Below are positions 16,955 to 23,805 of a stretch of 63,342 bases of DNA, piece by piece (the first letter of the stretch is position 1; every line of letters begins with the position of its first letter). The position numbers were made by a program, and so were the translations under genes. Below the pieces are notes generated by a model. That model did not search any database. It worked only from the letters and a program-made list of their open reading frames with translations, and had not been told where the DNA came from. Source of the stretch: Acidobacteriota bacterium (GTDB lineage Bacteria; Acidobacteriota; Terriglobia; UBA7540). The DNA is taken from assembly GCA_021838785.1 (NCBI GenBank), contig JAKCCV010000021.1, positions 1 through 63,342 of the forward strand, in the 5' to 3' direction.

Positions 16955-17161
16955 TTAGGGAACCAGCCAATCCAGAAAATCTGCCCGCGGCCTAGCCGGA
17001 CGTCCCTTCGGCCGACGCTTACGCCGGGCATACACCTGTTTCGCCTCCAGCGCTTTTAAGTGAGTGGCCAACCCTGGCTTCAACTGCTCTGGAGTTTTGG
17101 GACTGTCCAGAGCCTTGCGAATTCCCCTGATTCTTTCTTTCAATGTCAGCGCATGCCGCAT
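16955..17161 (-). CDS. Small basic protein of the integrative element
   Basis: A 68-residue, strongly basic protein (MRHALTLKERIRGIRKALD, then YARRKRRPKGRPARPRA). ATG 17161 has GGGAGG eight bases upstream, a good start. The N-terminal half looks helical and the C-terminal half is an Arg/Lys-rich tail, as in small DNA-binding proteins. I do not recognise the family. It heads the leftward gene run towards spoVG-like, rep and int. Confidence 0.6.
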   Translation of the reverse strand: MRHALTLKERIRGIRKALDSPKTPEQLKPGLATHLKALEAKQVYARRKRRPKGRPARPRADFLDWLVP

Positions 17162-17207
17162 AAACATTGCCTCCCAGCAAAATTCCCTAATTCACGACCT
17201 ACTCTGA

Positions 17208-17213
17208 TATAAT
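17208..17213 (+). promoter_or_regulatory. Candidate -10 box of the forward gene in the element
   Basis: TATAAT lying in the divergent region between the small basic gene and the forward ORF at 17242. No good -35 is visible at the expected spacing. Confidence 0.4.
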
Positions 17214-17241
17214 CTGAGGTGTCTAGAAAAGGACGAATTTT

Positions 17242-17742
17242 ATGCCGAACATGCGACATACCAACTATCTCGAAGAAAACAAAGGAAATAAAGTTCCTAC
17301 CGAGGCCAATTCTCAAAACTCATGCGACATACCCACCAAAGAAATCAATCAGATGGGCCAGAAAACGGAGGTAATCCGATGGCCCCTGAAAGACGAAATC
17401 GCATGGATGGAGGAACGGCTTCGTGAGCAGGAAGACCCCGAATGCAGTAGATACGTTCCAAGACACGTGCCCAAGGCAGAAGACATCAAAGTCTGGCTTG
17501 CACGCAAGAGGGACAAGAAATCGTGGGGAGCTATCGCTAAGGAAATTCTCGGTGCCGATGAAAACAACTTGGAAGCCAAACTCTCGCTAGCAAGGCGAGC
17601 CTACGAGAGGGTCGAGAGATACTGGACAACTCCGAAGTCTGATGACTGGAAAAAGAAAATCCCGCTTGAGCTAAGGCACTTGGCAGAGCCGGTCGGTGAT
17701 AACACGGCTATCCAAAGGTCGGTCTTTCACTCGCTTCACTGA
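17242..17742 (+). CDS. Uncharacterised protein of the integrative element
   Basis: A 166-residue charged soluble protein, the only forward gene in the element. It starts with ATG after AAAGGACG. Its codon use is AT-richer than its neighbours. The central part (DIKVWLARKRDKKSWGAIAK, then a helix with LSLARRAYERVERYW) has the look of a helix-turn-helix with preceding regulatory helices, so it may be a repressor facing the divergent promoter. No family recognised. Its last 35 bases overlap the convergent winged-helix gene. Confidence 0.6.
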   Translation: MPNMRHTNYLEENKGNKVPTEANSQNSCDIPTKEINQMGQKTEVIRWPLKDEIAWMEERLREQEDPECSRYVPRHVPKAEDIKVWLARKRDKKSWGAIAKEILGADENNLEAKLSLARRAYERVERYWTTPKSDDWKKKIPLELRHLAEPVGDNTAIQRSVFHSLH

Positions 17743-17971
17743 GCCACGCCAACCGCTCTCGGCCCCGCTCCGAAAGCGTGTATTCCACGAACGGCAATTC
17801 ACGCCGATGCACCAAACCCCATCGCTTCAACCGCGCCATGTATCCGTACAAGTCATCCGCTCCATAACCGAGAGCCAGGGCAAGTTCCTTCGGCCTCCGC
17901 CAACCTTGCGAAGCCAGCGTTGCGAGCACTTCCCGCTTAAGCCTGTTGTATCGCCGCATTCCCGCCCTCAC
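17708..17971 (-). CDS. Winged-helix DNA-binding protein
   Basis: An 87-residue protein with a simple winged helix-turn-helix pattern: LKREVLATLASQGWRRPKEL, then LGYGADDLYGYMARLKRWGLV and a wing VEYTLSERGRERL. The GTG start at 17971 overlaps the TGA of the ATPase gene as GTGA, indicating translational coupling; an ATG at 17959 is the alternative. It is probably a regulator of the element. Confidence 0.7.
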   Translation of the reverse strand: MRAGMRRYNRLKREVLATLASQGWRRPKELALALGYGADDLYGYMARLKRWGLVHRRELPFVEYTLSERGRERLAWLSEASERPTFG

Positions 17972-18582
17972 GTTCTTAGAACCCGCCTAGCAGCTTCCGG
18001 CCCCATCGCGTAGGACTCCGCAAGGTTCACGTCATAGACGAGCGCTGAATATCTCGGAAGCTCTTGCACCGCCCGCCGAAACTCTGAGCCTGTACGCGCC
18101 TCGATTGCTTGCAAGTCTATCGGCTCTCCCGCATGAAAGATCACGAAAGCATCGCACTGCGCCGTCAGTGTGCGGGGAACCTCAGCAAACCTCTGCGCCG
18201 TCCAAATGATATTCAGCCCATGATGCCGACCTTGTAGCACCAGCCGCTCAAATTCCCTCGGCATCGAACCCGCGCTTGAGAATGATGGAATCTCTTCGAG
18301 GCCAATCGTGACCAAATTGCAGCCGAAAGCCGTCTCGCAAAACCCGTGTATCTCTTCGAGTGACCTCGGCACCAGCCTAACGGCGAACCTGGCCCGCTGG
18401 TGGCATTGAATCAAGAAATTCCTAAGACCGCCAATATCAGTCACAGTATTCGGAACCCACTCATGCTCACCCGTCGCATCCCAAAGCAGAATCCGTGGGC
18501 ACCAAGAGAGAATCCTCACGAAAGCATTGCTCTTGCCACTTCCCTTTCGCCCTACAATCCCGATGATGCGATTCTGTTTCAT
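17968..18582 (-). CDS. HerA/FtsK-superfamily P-loop ATPase (Zot- or packaging-ATPase-like)
   Basis: A 204-residue ATPase: Walker A GIVGRKGSGKSN at residues about 8-19, Walker B LVTIGLEEIPSF near 98-109, and the sensor stretch GRHHGLNIIWTAQRF followed by LTAQCDAFVIFH. This is the pattern of the HerA/FtsK family that includes Zot/pI morphogenesis proteins and viral genome-packaging ATPases. Unlike Zot there is no transmembrane helix after the ATPase domain. ATG 18582 overlaps the stop of a single-TM peptide gene (ATGA), so the pair may act together at the membrane. A role in DNA transfer or particle assembly is inferred. Confidence 0.8.
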   Translation of the reverse strand: MKQNRIIGIVGRKGSGKSNAFVRILSWCPRILLWDATGEHEWVPNTVTDIGGLRNFLIQCHQRARFAVRLVPRSLEEIHGFCETAFGCNLVTIGLEEIPSFSSAGSMPREFERLVLQGRHHGLNIIWTAQRFAEVPRTLTAQCDAFVIFHAGEPIDLQAIEARTGSEFRRAVQELPRYSALVYDVNLAESYAMGPEAARRVLRT

Positions 18583-18758
18583 GGCAAACTCTTTCGCAAC
18601 CTCTCGGCGTCCGCTTCTGTCCAATCCTTCCACTGCGCGCTTACACGTTTCGGACGTTCCGGCCTTCCATCCTCGGAAGGCTTTCCTCGCTTGGCAGCAA
18701 CTACCAAGCCCGCCACCATCGCCACCAAAAGCCAAACCACTGCTAGCCTCGCCTCCAC
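18579..18758 (-). CDS. Single-transmembrane small protein coupled to the ATPase
   Basis: A 59-residue ORF starting at GTG 18758. After MEAR comes one strong transmembrane helix (LAVVWLLVAMVAGLVVAA), then a basic cytoplasmic-type tail (KRGKPSEDGRPERPKR) and an amphipathic end. The TGA overlaps the ATG of the ATPase gene, the tightest form of translational coupling. Size and topology resemble coat or assembly proteins of filamentous phages, or the membrane part missing from the ATPase. The start is uncertain; the 5' end overlaps the preceding gene by about 16 bases. Confidence 0.65.
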   Translation of the reverse strand: MEARLAVVWLLVAMVAGLVVAAKRGKPSEDGRPERPKRVSAQWKDWTEADAERLRKSLP

Positions 18759-19129
18759 TCCAGAATTTCCATGCGCCGGATGACCTCGTTAAGGCTATTC
18801 CCGCCTGGACTCGAACTCTTGCTCTGCGGCTTCCCGCGACCAAAGAGAGACGGAAAGAGAACCTTGTGGAGCGGCCAAAACATAATCAGCCTCATACGCC
18901 TCTTTTGCCTCTCCAATTCCTCCGGCGTAACCCTCACGATGGGAGCCTGTGGAACCTTCGTCAGAGACGAACTGACCACCTGCGCATCAATTACCCTCGC
19001 CGACGGCCCTTGCCTCTTTCCCCGAACCAAGCCCGACTGTGCGCCTTGGCTCACAGCCAGCGCACAATGCCGAGCCTGAGCGGCCTTATTCGCAACCCGC
19101 TTATGACATCTTGGGCAATATAAAGGCAT
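18743..19129 (-). CDS. Zinc-ribbon protein of the integrative element
   Basis: A 128-residue protein beginning MPLYCPRCHKRVANKAAQARH, with a CxxC and a following His-Cys that look like a treble-clef or C2H2-type zinc knuckle. A basic linker, a hydrophobic-amphipathic segment (MRLIMFWPLHKVLFPSLF) and a charged C-terminus follow. Family not recognised. It is the first gene of the leftward cluster containing the TM peptide, ATPase and winged-helix protein. Confidence 0.55.
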   Translation of the reverse strand: MPLYCPRCHKRVANKAAQARHCALAVSQGAQSGLVRGKRQGPSARVIDAQVVSSSLTKVPQAPIVRVTPEELERQKRRMRLIMFWPLHKVLFPSLFGRGKPQSKSSSPGGNSLNEVIRRMEILEWRRG

Positions 19130-19280
19130 CAAAACCCCCGTTATAAATGGGCACGGCACGCAAGGCACGTAGGCTTATAATCCCAAAGGCACTCCGACCG
19201 TAACCTTGCAAATTAAAATCAATTAAATGCCCTTGGGCAGGGCAGGCAGGGCACGCAGACCTTGCTATAAACAAGCCAAA

Positions 19281-19305
19281 ACTTGGGAGCAACTTGGGAG
19301 CAAAA
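19281..19305 (+). repeat. Integrase arm-type repeat, right
   Basis: ACTTGGGAGCAACTTGGGAG and following CAAAA, a tandem double motif matching the left copy at 14456-14479 apart from one inserted base. It lies about 83 bp from the right att core. Confidence 0.6.
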
Positions 19306-19387
19306 ACCTCAATTTCCGACCGAAAAGGGACTTTCCAAACCATTGAAATGCAAGGCAGGCCACAGGTTAAAGTCATACCTTTTCACT

Positions 19388-19436
19388 CTGTCACGCATGA
19401 GGCCGCGGGTTCGAGTCCCGTCGTCCCCGCCAGCTT
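19388..19436 (+). repeat. Attachment-site repeat, distal (att right)
   Basis: Second copy of the 49-bp tRNA-Asp 3' segment. It lacks the 5' half of the tRNA, so it is a fragment and not a second tRNA gene. Confidence 0.95.
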
Positions 19437-19474
19437 CTTATCACAGGAACATCCACTGCTTGAGGTTGCTGGCG

Positions 19475-19669
19475 TCGTCGCGAGTCACTTTCTCAGTATC
19501 ATCACAGTTACTCAACGCTACTCCATGCATTGGGAGCCGCCGCTGCTGCCCAGAAAGAGGTGTTGCGTCACGCGAATATCCAGACTACGATAAATATCTG
19601 CACCCAAGCCGCCCCCCGGCCAAGCGGGAGGCGGCACCGAAGGTCGTGGATGTTCTCTGGCGAATGTAA
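19475..19669 (+). pseudogene. Tyrosine recombinase C-terminal remnant
   Basis: One forward frame reads AAAAAQKEVLRHANIQTTIN, the conserved box around the third His of tyrosine recombinases. The match continues in another frame as PAKREAAPKVVDVLWRM, the usual tail of this integrase type. A frameshift near 19605 and the missing N-terminus make it a relic. It lies just outside the right att site, suggesting an older element used the same tRNA-Asp. Confidence 0.75.
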
Positions 19670-19731
19670 GGTGTACGAGTTTGTACTCGCGACAAGTAAC
19701 GGAGATTCGTAAGTGATTTAGAATCAATCGT

Positions 19732-19808
19732 GCGCCCGTAGCTCAGCTGGATAGAGCACTTGCCTACGAAGCAAGGGGTCGGGTGTTCGAATCACCCCGG
19801 GCGTACCA
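19732..19808 (+). tRNA. tRNA-Arg (anticodon ACG)
   Basis: Cloverleaf with acceptor GCGCCCG pairing with CGGGCGT (one G-U), anticodon stem CTTGC/GCAAG with loop CTACGAA (ACG), T arm with GTTCGAATC, and encoded CCA. Confidence 0.96.
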
Positions 19809-19867
19809 TTCTTTTCAATAACTTAGGTCGGTTTACCCGGAGTTCAAAAGTACCAGTTCGTGCCACT

Positions 19868-20160
19868 TCACGCCTCAAGCAGTTTCTTCGTGAGTTTCCG
19901 GATTGCTTTCCGCTTTGCCGGAGCCATCGCCCAAGGGTAGATGTTCATGGTTGTCTTCACGTCAGCATGCCGGAGAAGCTCTTTCTGCACCGCCAGGTCA
20001 GTCCCCATGTCGTGAATCAACGTGGAGAACGAGTGCCTGAACGTGTGCCATCCAATTCTGCCAATACCGGCCTTTTCGGCGGCAGGTTGGATGTGGTCGC
20101 GAAAGAGGACGCCCCTCCAGCGAGGCCGACCGGAATCGCCTGCGAGCACAGAGTCTGTTG
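19868..20160 (-). pseudogene. Tyrosine recombinase C-terminal fragment next to tRNA-Arg
   Basis: The reverse frame encodes WHTFRHSFSTLIHDMGTDLA, then QKELLRHADVKTTMNIY and PAKRKAIRKLTKKLLEA. Box II, the third His and the nucleophile Tyr are all intact. Upstream of about 20160 the frame stays open to 20506 but no longer looks like an integrase, and Arg I is absent. It is therefore a truncated gene left by an element once integrated beside tRNA-Arg. Confidence 0.8.
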
Positions 20161-20771
20161 GCGCAGCACCGGAGAGAACCTGACCGTGGCCCTTGAGCAT
20201 CTCCGGTGGCGGAAGTGGTTCTGAAAATCCAGACGCTGGAATGCGAAATTGCGACACAAGCGGCGACGGGGCTTGCTGATGCGGGGAGCGAAAGAGGTTG
20301 GTCGCGGTTCTCCACTTGCGCTTGCTTCCGATGCATAATTCTGCATCGCGCTCATGATGTCCTCGCCAATGATGCGCCAAGCGGAGCACAACGCTCTTGC
20401 ATCCGCCTCGGACTCGCTGGCGCTTCGGTTGAAGGAGGCAAAATACCCTCCCCAATCGAAAAAGCGGGCTCGGCCGTGCATCCAGCGCGGCTGAGCAATT
20501 AAGCAATCTGAGCTTACGTGACCCATGATCTTTAACACAATTTTGGATTAGGCTCTAGTCAAGCTGTCTATTGGCCGTCAAATTCAGATCCAATTCAAAA
20601 AATAAAGCGTTTTTCTTTCAACCTGTGTCATAATAGTAGTGGTTTGTCGCACTGTGTTCCCTGGAGTTGTACCCAAACGCCGCGCGAGCCAAGAACGCGG
20701 ATTTTGTGTTTTTCAGCCCTTGGGAGAAGGTAGCGAACAGACAACATCAAAAACAAGGAGTAGAAGTAAAC
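20161..20771. other. Region without a supported gene (integrase debris and cold-shock leader)
   Basis: Open but unconvincing reverse frames continue to about 20538 and look like decayed element DNA. From about 20600 the sequence is AT-richer. With a CATAAT near 20631, the last 130 bp probably form the promoter and long 5' leader of the cold-shock gene. Confidence 0.4.
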
Positions 20772-20984
20772 GTGAGTAACAATCGAGAGCAAGGCACCGT
20801 CAAGTGGTTCAACGCCGCGAAAGGATACGGGTTCATCCAGCGCCAGAGTGGCGAAGATGTATTCGTACACTACACGGCCATTCAAGGCGACGGCTACCGC
20901 AACCTGCAAGAAGGCGCGACGGTGGAATTTGAAGTGGTCAAAGGTCCCAAGGGCTACCAAGCCTCCAACGTCGTTCCCGTCTAA
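20772..20984 (+). CDS. csp: Cold-shock domain protein
   Basis: A 70-residue single cold-shock domain protein with both RNP motifs: KGYGFIQRQ (RNP1) and DVFVHYTAI (RNP2), and the start [15 protein letters not shown]. It binds single-stranded RNA/DNA as an RNA chaperone. GTG 20772 is preceded by AAGGAG at a good distance. A long 5' leader, usual for this family, fits the spacing to the AT-rich upstream region. A strong hairpin follows. Confidence 0.95.
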   Translation: MSNNREQGTVKWFNAAKGYGFIQRQSGEDVFVHYTAIQGDGYRNLQEGATVEFEVVKGPKGYQASNVVPV

Positions 20985-20992
20985 CCCCCAAC

Positions 20993-21018
20993 GAGGGCCG
21001 GGATCAAGCCCGGCCCTC
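20993..21018 (+). terminator. Hairpin after the cold-shock gene
   Basis: GAGGGCCGGG pairs with CCCGGCCCTC over a six-base loop, nine bases after the csp stop. There is no U-run, so it may act as an RNA 3'-end stabiliser or a factor-assisted terminator. Confidence 0.6.
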
Positions 21019-21265
21019 ACCCTCCCTCCCGGCTTTCCACTAACGTCCTCCAACGAATCAGCCGCCAAGCAAGCCACGCTGGAAAAACGGCTTTTGCGGT
21101 CGCGCCCACCGAGCACTTTGCGGTGACCGAACGGGAGTCTGCCGGCCCCTCAGAGGGCTTTTCATCCAGCGACGGCGGAAAATGCTACAATGGCACGCGC
21201 GAGCGGCGGGTTCCATCCCGAGCGATGAAAACGACCGGCCGTCGGCGGAGGTCAACACACGAACG

Positions 21266-22333
21266 ATGCCCAGCCTTCTGGATGAAATTCTGCAGCAACC
21301 TGCAGCGCTCTCCATGGTGCGGAAGTATTACACGAGCGTCGGGGCCATCCCTCTCGGCAAGCTCAAGAGCTTGGCGTCGCGCAAGCCGGCGGCGGTGATT
21401 ATGACGGGGATGGGGTCGTCGCTCAACGCCGCCTACCCGGCGCAAGCGTTTTTGACCGCCTTGGGGCTGCGAGCCATTTTGTGGGAGACCGGCGAGCTGC
21501 TGCACCACCACCTGAAAATTCTGCGATCGGACACGGTGCTGGTGGTGGTCTCGCAATCGGGCGAGACGGCGGAGGTGGTGCACCTGATTAACCGGGTGCC
21601 CAAAAGCGTTCCGCTGGTAGCCGTTTCCAATGTGGAGCGCAGCACGCTGGCGCGGCGCGCTCACCTGCTGTTGCCGATGATGGCGGGCGGCCAAGCCACC
21701 ATCAGCACGAAGACCTACACCAACGCGGTGGCCGTGTTGATGTATTTGGCGTTTGCGTTGGCGCGCAAAAATCATGCCCCGCTGACGCAGGGCATCATTC
21801 GCGCGGCGGAAGCGCAGGAAGAACTGATCGAGGCGCGGGAGACCCTGCTGCCGCCCACGGTGGAATTCTTTGATCAGCCGCCTTACGTGGTTTTGATGGC
21901 GCGGGGCGCCGACCTCGCTTCGGCGCATCAAGGGGCGCTGACGCTGAAAGAAGTGGCGCGGCTGGCCGCCGAGCCGATGAGCGCCGGGCAGTTTCGCCAC
22001 GGGCCCATCGAAATCATTCATCCCGACCATCGCTACATCCTTTTTGCGCGGCGCGGCGCGACGGGGAGCCGAAGCGGCTCGCGCACCGCGGATTTGATGT
22101 TGCGCCTGGGCGAAGACATTCGGACGCACGGCGGCCGCGTGCTGCTGATTGCCGACCGAGCCGTGGAAACCGCGCCCAACCTGCGATGGATTCAAACCCA
22201 GCCTCTGCCGTTGGGCCTCGGAACGCTGGTGGACAGTGTGTTGATTCAACTGCTGGCGCACGCACTGGCGCTGCGCGCCGGCATCGAGCCGGGCCGGTTT
22301 TGGATTGCCGAGCCGGTGATGCGCAGGGAGTAA
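21266..22333 (+). CDS. SIS-domain aminosugar isomerase/deaminase-like protein
   Basis: A 355-residue protein with two tandem SIS domains, like the isomerase half of GlmS and AgaS/FrlB-type sugar-phosphate deglycases. The first SIS domain has ITGMGSS-like VIMTGMGSSLNAAY and VVSQSGETAEVVHLI; the second has MARGADLASAHQGALTLKE followed by AAEPMSAGQFRHGPIEII. No glutaminase domain is present, so it is not GlmS itself; it probably acts on a phosphorylated aminosugar. ATG 21266 has GGAGG about 15 bases upstream, a weak fit. It converges on the MFS transporter. Confidence 0.88.
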   Translation: MPSLLDEILQQPAALSMVRKYYTSVGAIPLGKLKSLASRKPAAVIMTGMGSSLNAAYPAQAFLTALGLRAILWETGELLHHHLKILRSDTVLVVVSQSGETAEVVHLINRVPKSVPLVAVSNVERSTLARRAHLLLPMMAGGQATISTKTYTNAVAVLMYLAFALARKNHAPLTQGIIRAAEAQEELIEARETLLPPTVEFFDQPPYVVLMARGADLASAHQGALTLKEVARLAAEPMSAGQFRHGPIEIIHPDHRYILFARRGATGSRSGSRTADLMLRLGEDIRTHGGRVLLIADRAVETAPNLRWIQTQPLPLGLGTLVDSVLIQLLAHALALRAGIEPGRFWIAEPVMRRE

Positions 22334-22366
22334 TTCGCGCGGCCTCGCCGAAGGGAGGGCGGAGGA

Positions 22367-23539
22367 TTAGGCGCGCGCCCGGTCATCCACGGGATTATTG
22401 CGGAAAAAGCGAACGTAGAGCGCGAGATTCGCCCCCATGAAGCCGCCATAGAGCAGAAAGGGCAAGGCAATCTCCGCCGCCCCGAAGAGGACGCCGGTCA
22501 GCGCGATGGCTCCGGCGGAGGCGGCCAAGCGCGCCACCTGATTGATGCCGAGGGCGCGGCCGGTTTCCTCCTGGCCTACCATTTCCGTTAAAGCCGTCTG
22601 CTGCACGGGCAGCGCCATGATGCGCAGCGCCGGCGTCAGAATGTAAATCGCCAAGGCAAGAAAAAGATAGTGGACAAAGGGCAGCAGCGGCAGGAGAATG
22701 GCGCCGAGCCCGCGCGTGACCACCATGCTCTTCAGGAAGCCCATCCGCCGCTCCAACCAGGGCGCCGCCAAAATGCCGACCGCAGCCAGCGCGCCGCTCC
22801 AAAAGGCGTAAACCGCCATGCGCGACTTCGGTACGTGAAACACAATCACAAAAAACGGAATGAGAAAAGGAACGATCAGCCCCTGCGTGAAGCCGTTCAA
22901 CATGCCGGTCAGCGTGAATTTTCCGATGGTGCGCTTGCTCTCCAGGCGGCGAAAATCGCCGCGCACCTGAGAGGTCTGGAGCGGCGCAAGAAAGATTAAT
23001 CCCCCTAACGCCACCAGCGTGGCCGTCAGAAAAATGCCGTTCATCGTGAAGTACCTGGCCAGCAAGGCGCCGACGGCGGAAAAGACTCCGCTCAAAAAGG
23101 TCAGAATGGAGAAGTAGCGGGTCCGATTCTCGAGCGTGGAAAGGTCGGCAATAATGGCGCTCTGGATGGGCTGCGCGGCTCCGCCCACGCCGCCGCCCAT
23201 CAGCGAACCCGTGGCCGAGTAGCCTCCCAGAATGCCCGCCAAAAACAGCGCGGCAAGATGGTGCGAAAAATAAACCAACGCGGAACTGAGCGGCAGTAAC
23301 ATGCCCACCACGACAAGGGTTCGCTTGCGGCCCCACGTATCCGCCAAAAAGCCGAAGAGCAATCCGAGCACGGCCGTCGCCACCGCCGCCACCGAATAAA
23401 TCAGCCCGAGCTTGACCGCCCCATATCGAAGCACATTCAGGACAAGGTAGGGGAAGGCCAGCATAATCATGCCGGCCGCGATGCTGCGCGAGGTACGGAA
23501 CAGAATAAGGAGAAGAAGTTGCCGAGTTGTCGAAGTCAT
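22367..23539 (-). CDS. MFS transporter
   Basis: A 390-residue major facilitator protein with about 11-12 hydrophobic helices. The motif-A-like loop GFLADTWGRKRTLVVVG lies between helices 2 and 3, with a central hydrophilic loop (RRLESKRTIGK) and a second-half counterpart. Substrate cannot be read from sequence. It is convergent with the SIS gene, with 33 bp between stops. Confidence 0.9.
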   Translation of the reverse strand: MTSTTRQLLLLILFRTSRSIAAGMIMLAFPYLVLNVLRYGAVKLGLIYSVAAVATAVLGLLFGFLADTWGRKRTLVVVGMLLPLSSALVYFSHHLAALFLAGILGGYSATGSLMGGGVGGAAQPIQSAIIADLSTLENRTRYFSILTFLSGVFSAVGALLARYFTMNGIFLTATLVALGGLIFLAPLQTSQVRGDFRRLESKRTIGKFTLTGMLNGFTQGLIVPFLIPFFVIVFHVPKSRMAVYAFWSGALAAVGILAAPWLERRMGFLKSMVVTRGLGAILLPLLPFVHYLFLALAIYILTPALRIMALPVQQTALTEMVGQEETGRALGINQVARLAASAGAIALTGVLFGAAEIALPFLLYGGFMGANLALYVRFFRNNPVDDRARA

Positions 23540-23805
23540 AAATGTTCAATTCTAGCAGAAACGACGGCTCGCCTCGCGGGGGCGGCAGGACAGTTGTCGC
23601 CGCCCCGCGCGAGACGCCGAAGCTCATGGGCGGGAACGAAAGCCGACTTTTTTTGGCGACCGCTGTGGGATAAGTTCGCCCCGAATTGACGGCGGCGCAA
23701 GGTCCGATTGAATTTTTATTTGGGGAGCGCGATGTGCGCGGCCGACGTTCCCGGACGACAGTCGCTCGGTGGTGCGAGGGGAGTGACGCCGCGGGAGGCC
23801 GAGGC

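Larger units (their letters stand above)
14353..19436. mobile_element. 5.0-kb integrative element in tRNA-Asp with HUH-type replication gene
   Basis: The unit (5,035 bp counting one repeat) is bounded by 49-bp identical direct repeats of the tRNA-Asp 3' end. It encodes an intact tyrosine integrase next to the tRNA, an HUH replication initiator, a SpoVG-like protein, a small basic protein, a winged-helix protein and a HerA/FtsK-like ATPase coupled to a single-TM peptide. A zinc-ribbon protein and one forward gene of unknown role complete it. HUH initiator plus P-loop ATPase plus tiny membrane protein resembles filamentous ssDNA phages, but I find no adhesin or recognisable coat gene. It may instead be a satellite or integrative rolling-circle plasmid. 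Integrase arm-like repeats lie near both ends. Confidence 0.9.

Noticed and set aside
18584-18843. N-terminal extension of the element ATPase
   Set aside because: Gly/Ser/Arg-rich sequence in the wrong frame of the TM peptide gene; the ATPase domain begins at ATG 18582.
19388-19436. Second tRNA-Asp gene
   Set aside because: Only the 3' part from the anticodon loop is present; it is the att repeat.
14353-19436. Firm call as a filamentous phage (inovirus)
   Set aside because: Rep and ATPase fit, but no adhesin or signal-peptide coat gene is visible and the ATPase lacks the Zot membrane helix.
22395-23627. 410-codon reverse frame
   Set aside because: Shifted frame of the MFS gene, Arg/Gly/His-rich with no transmembrane pattern.
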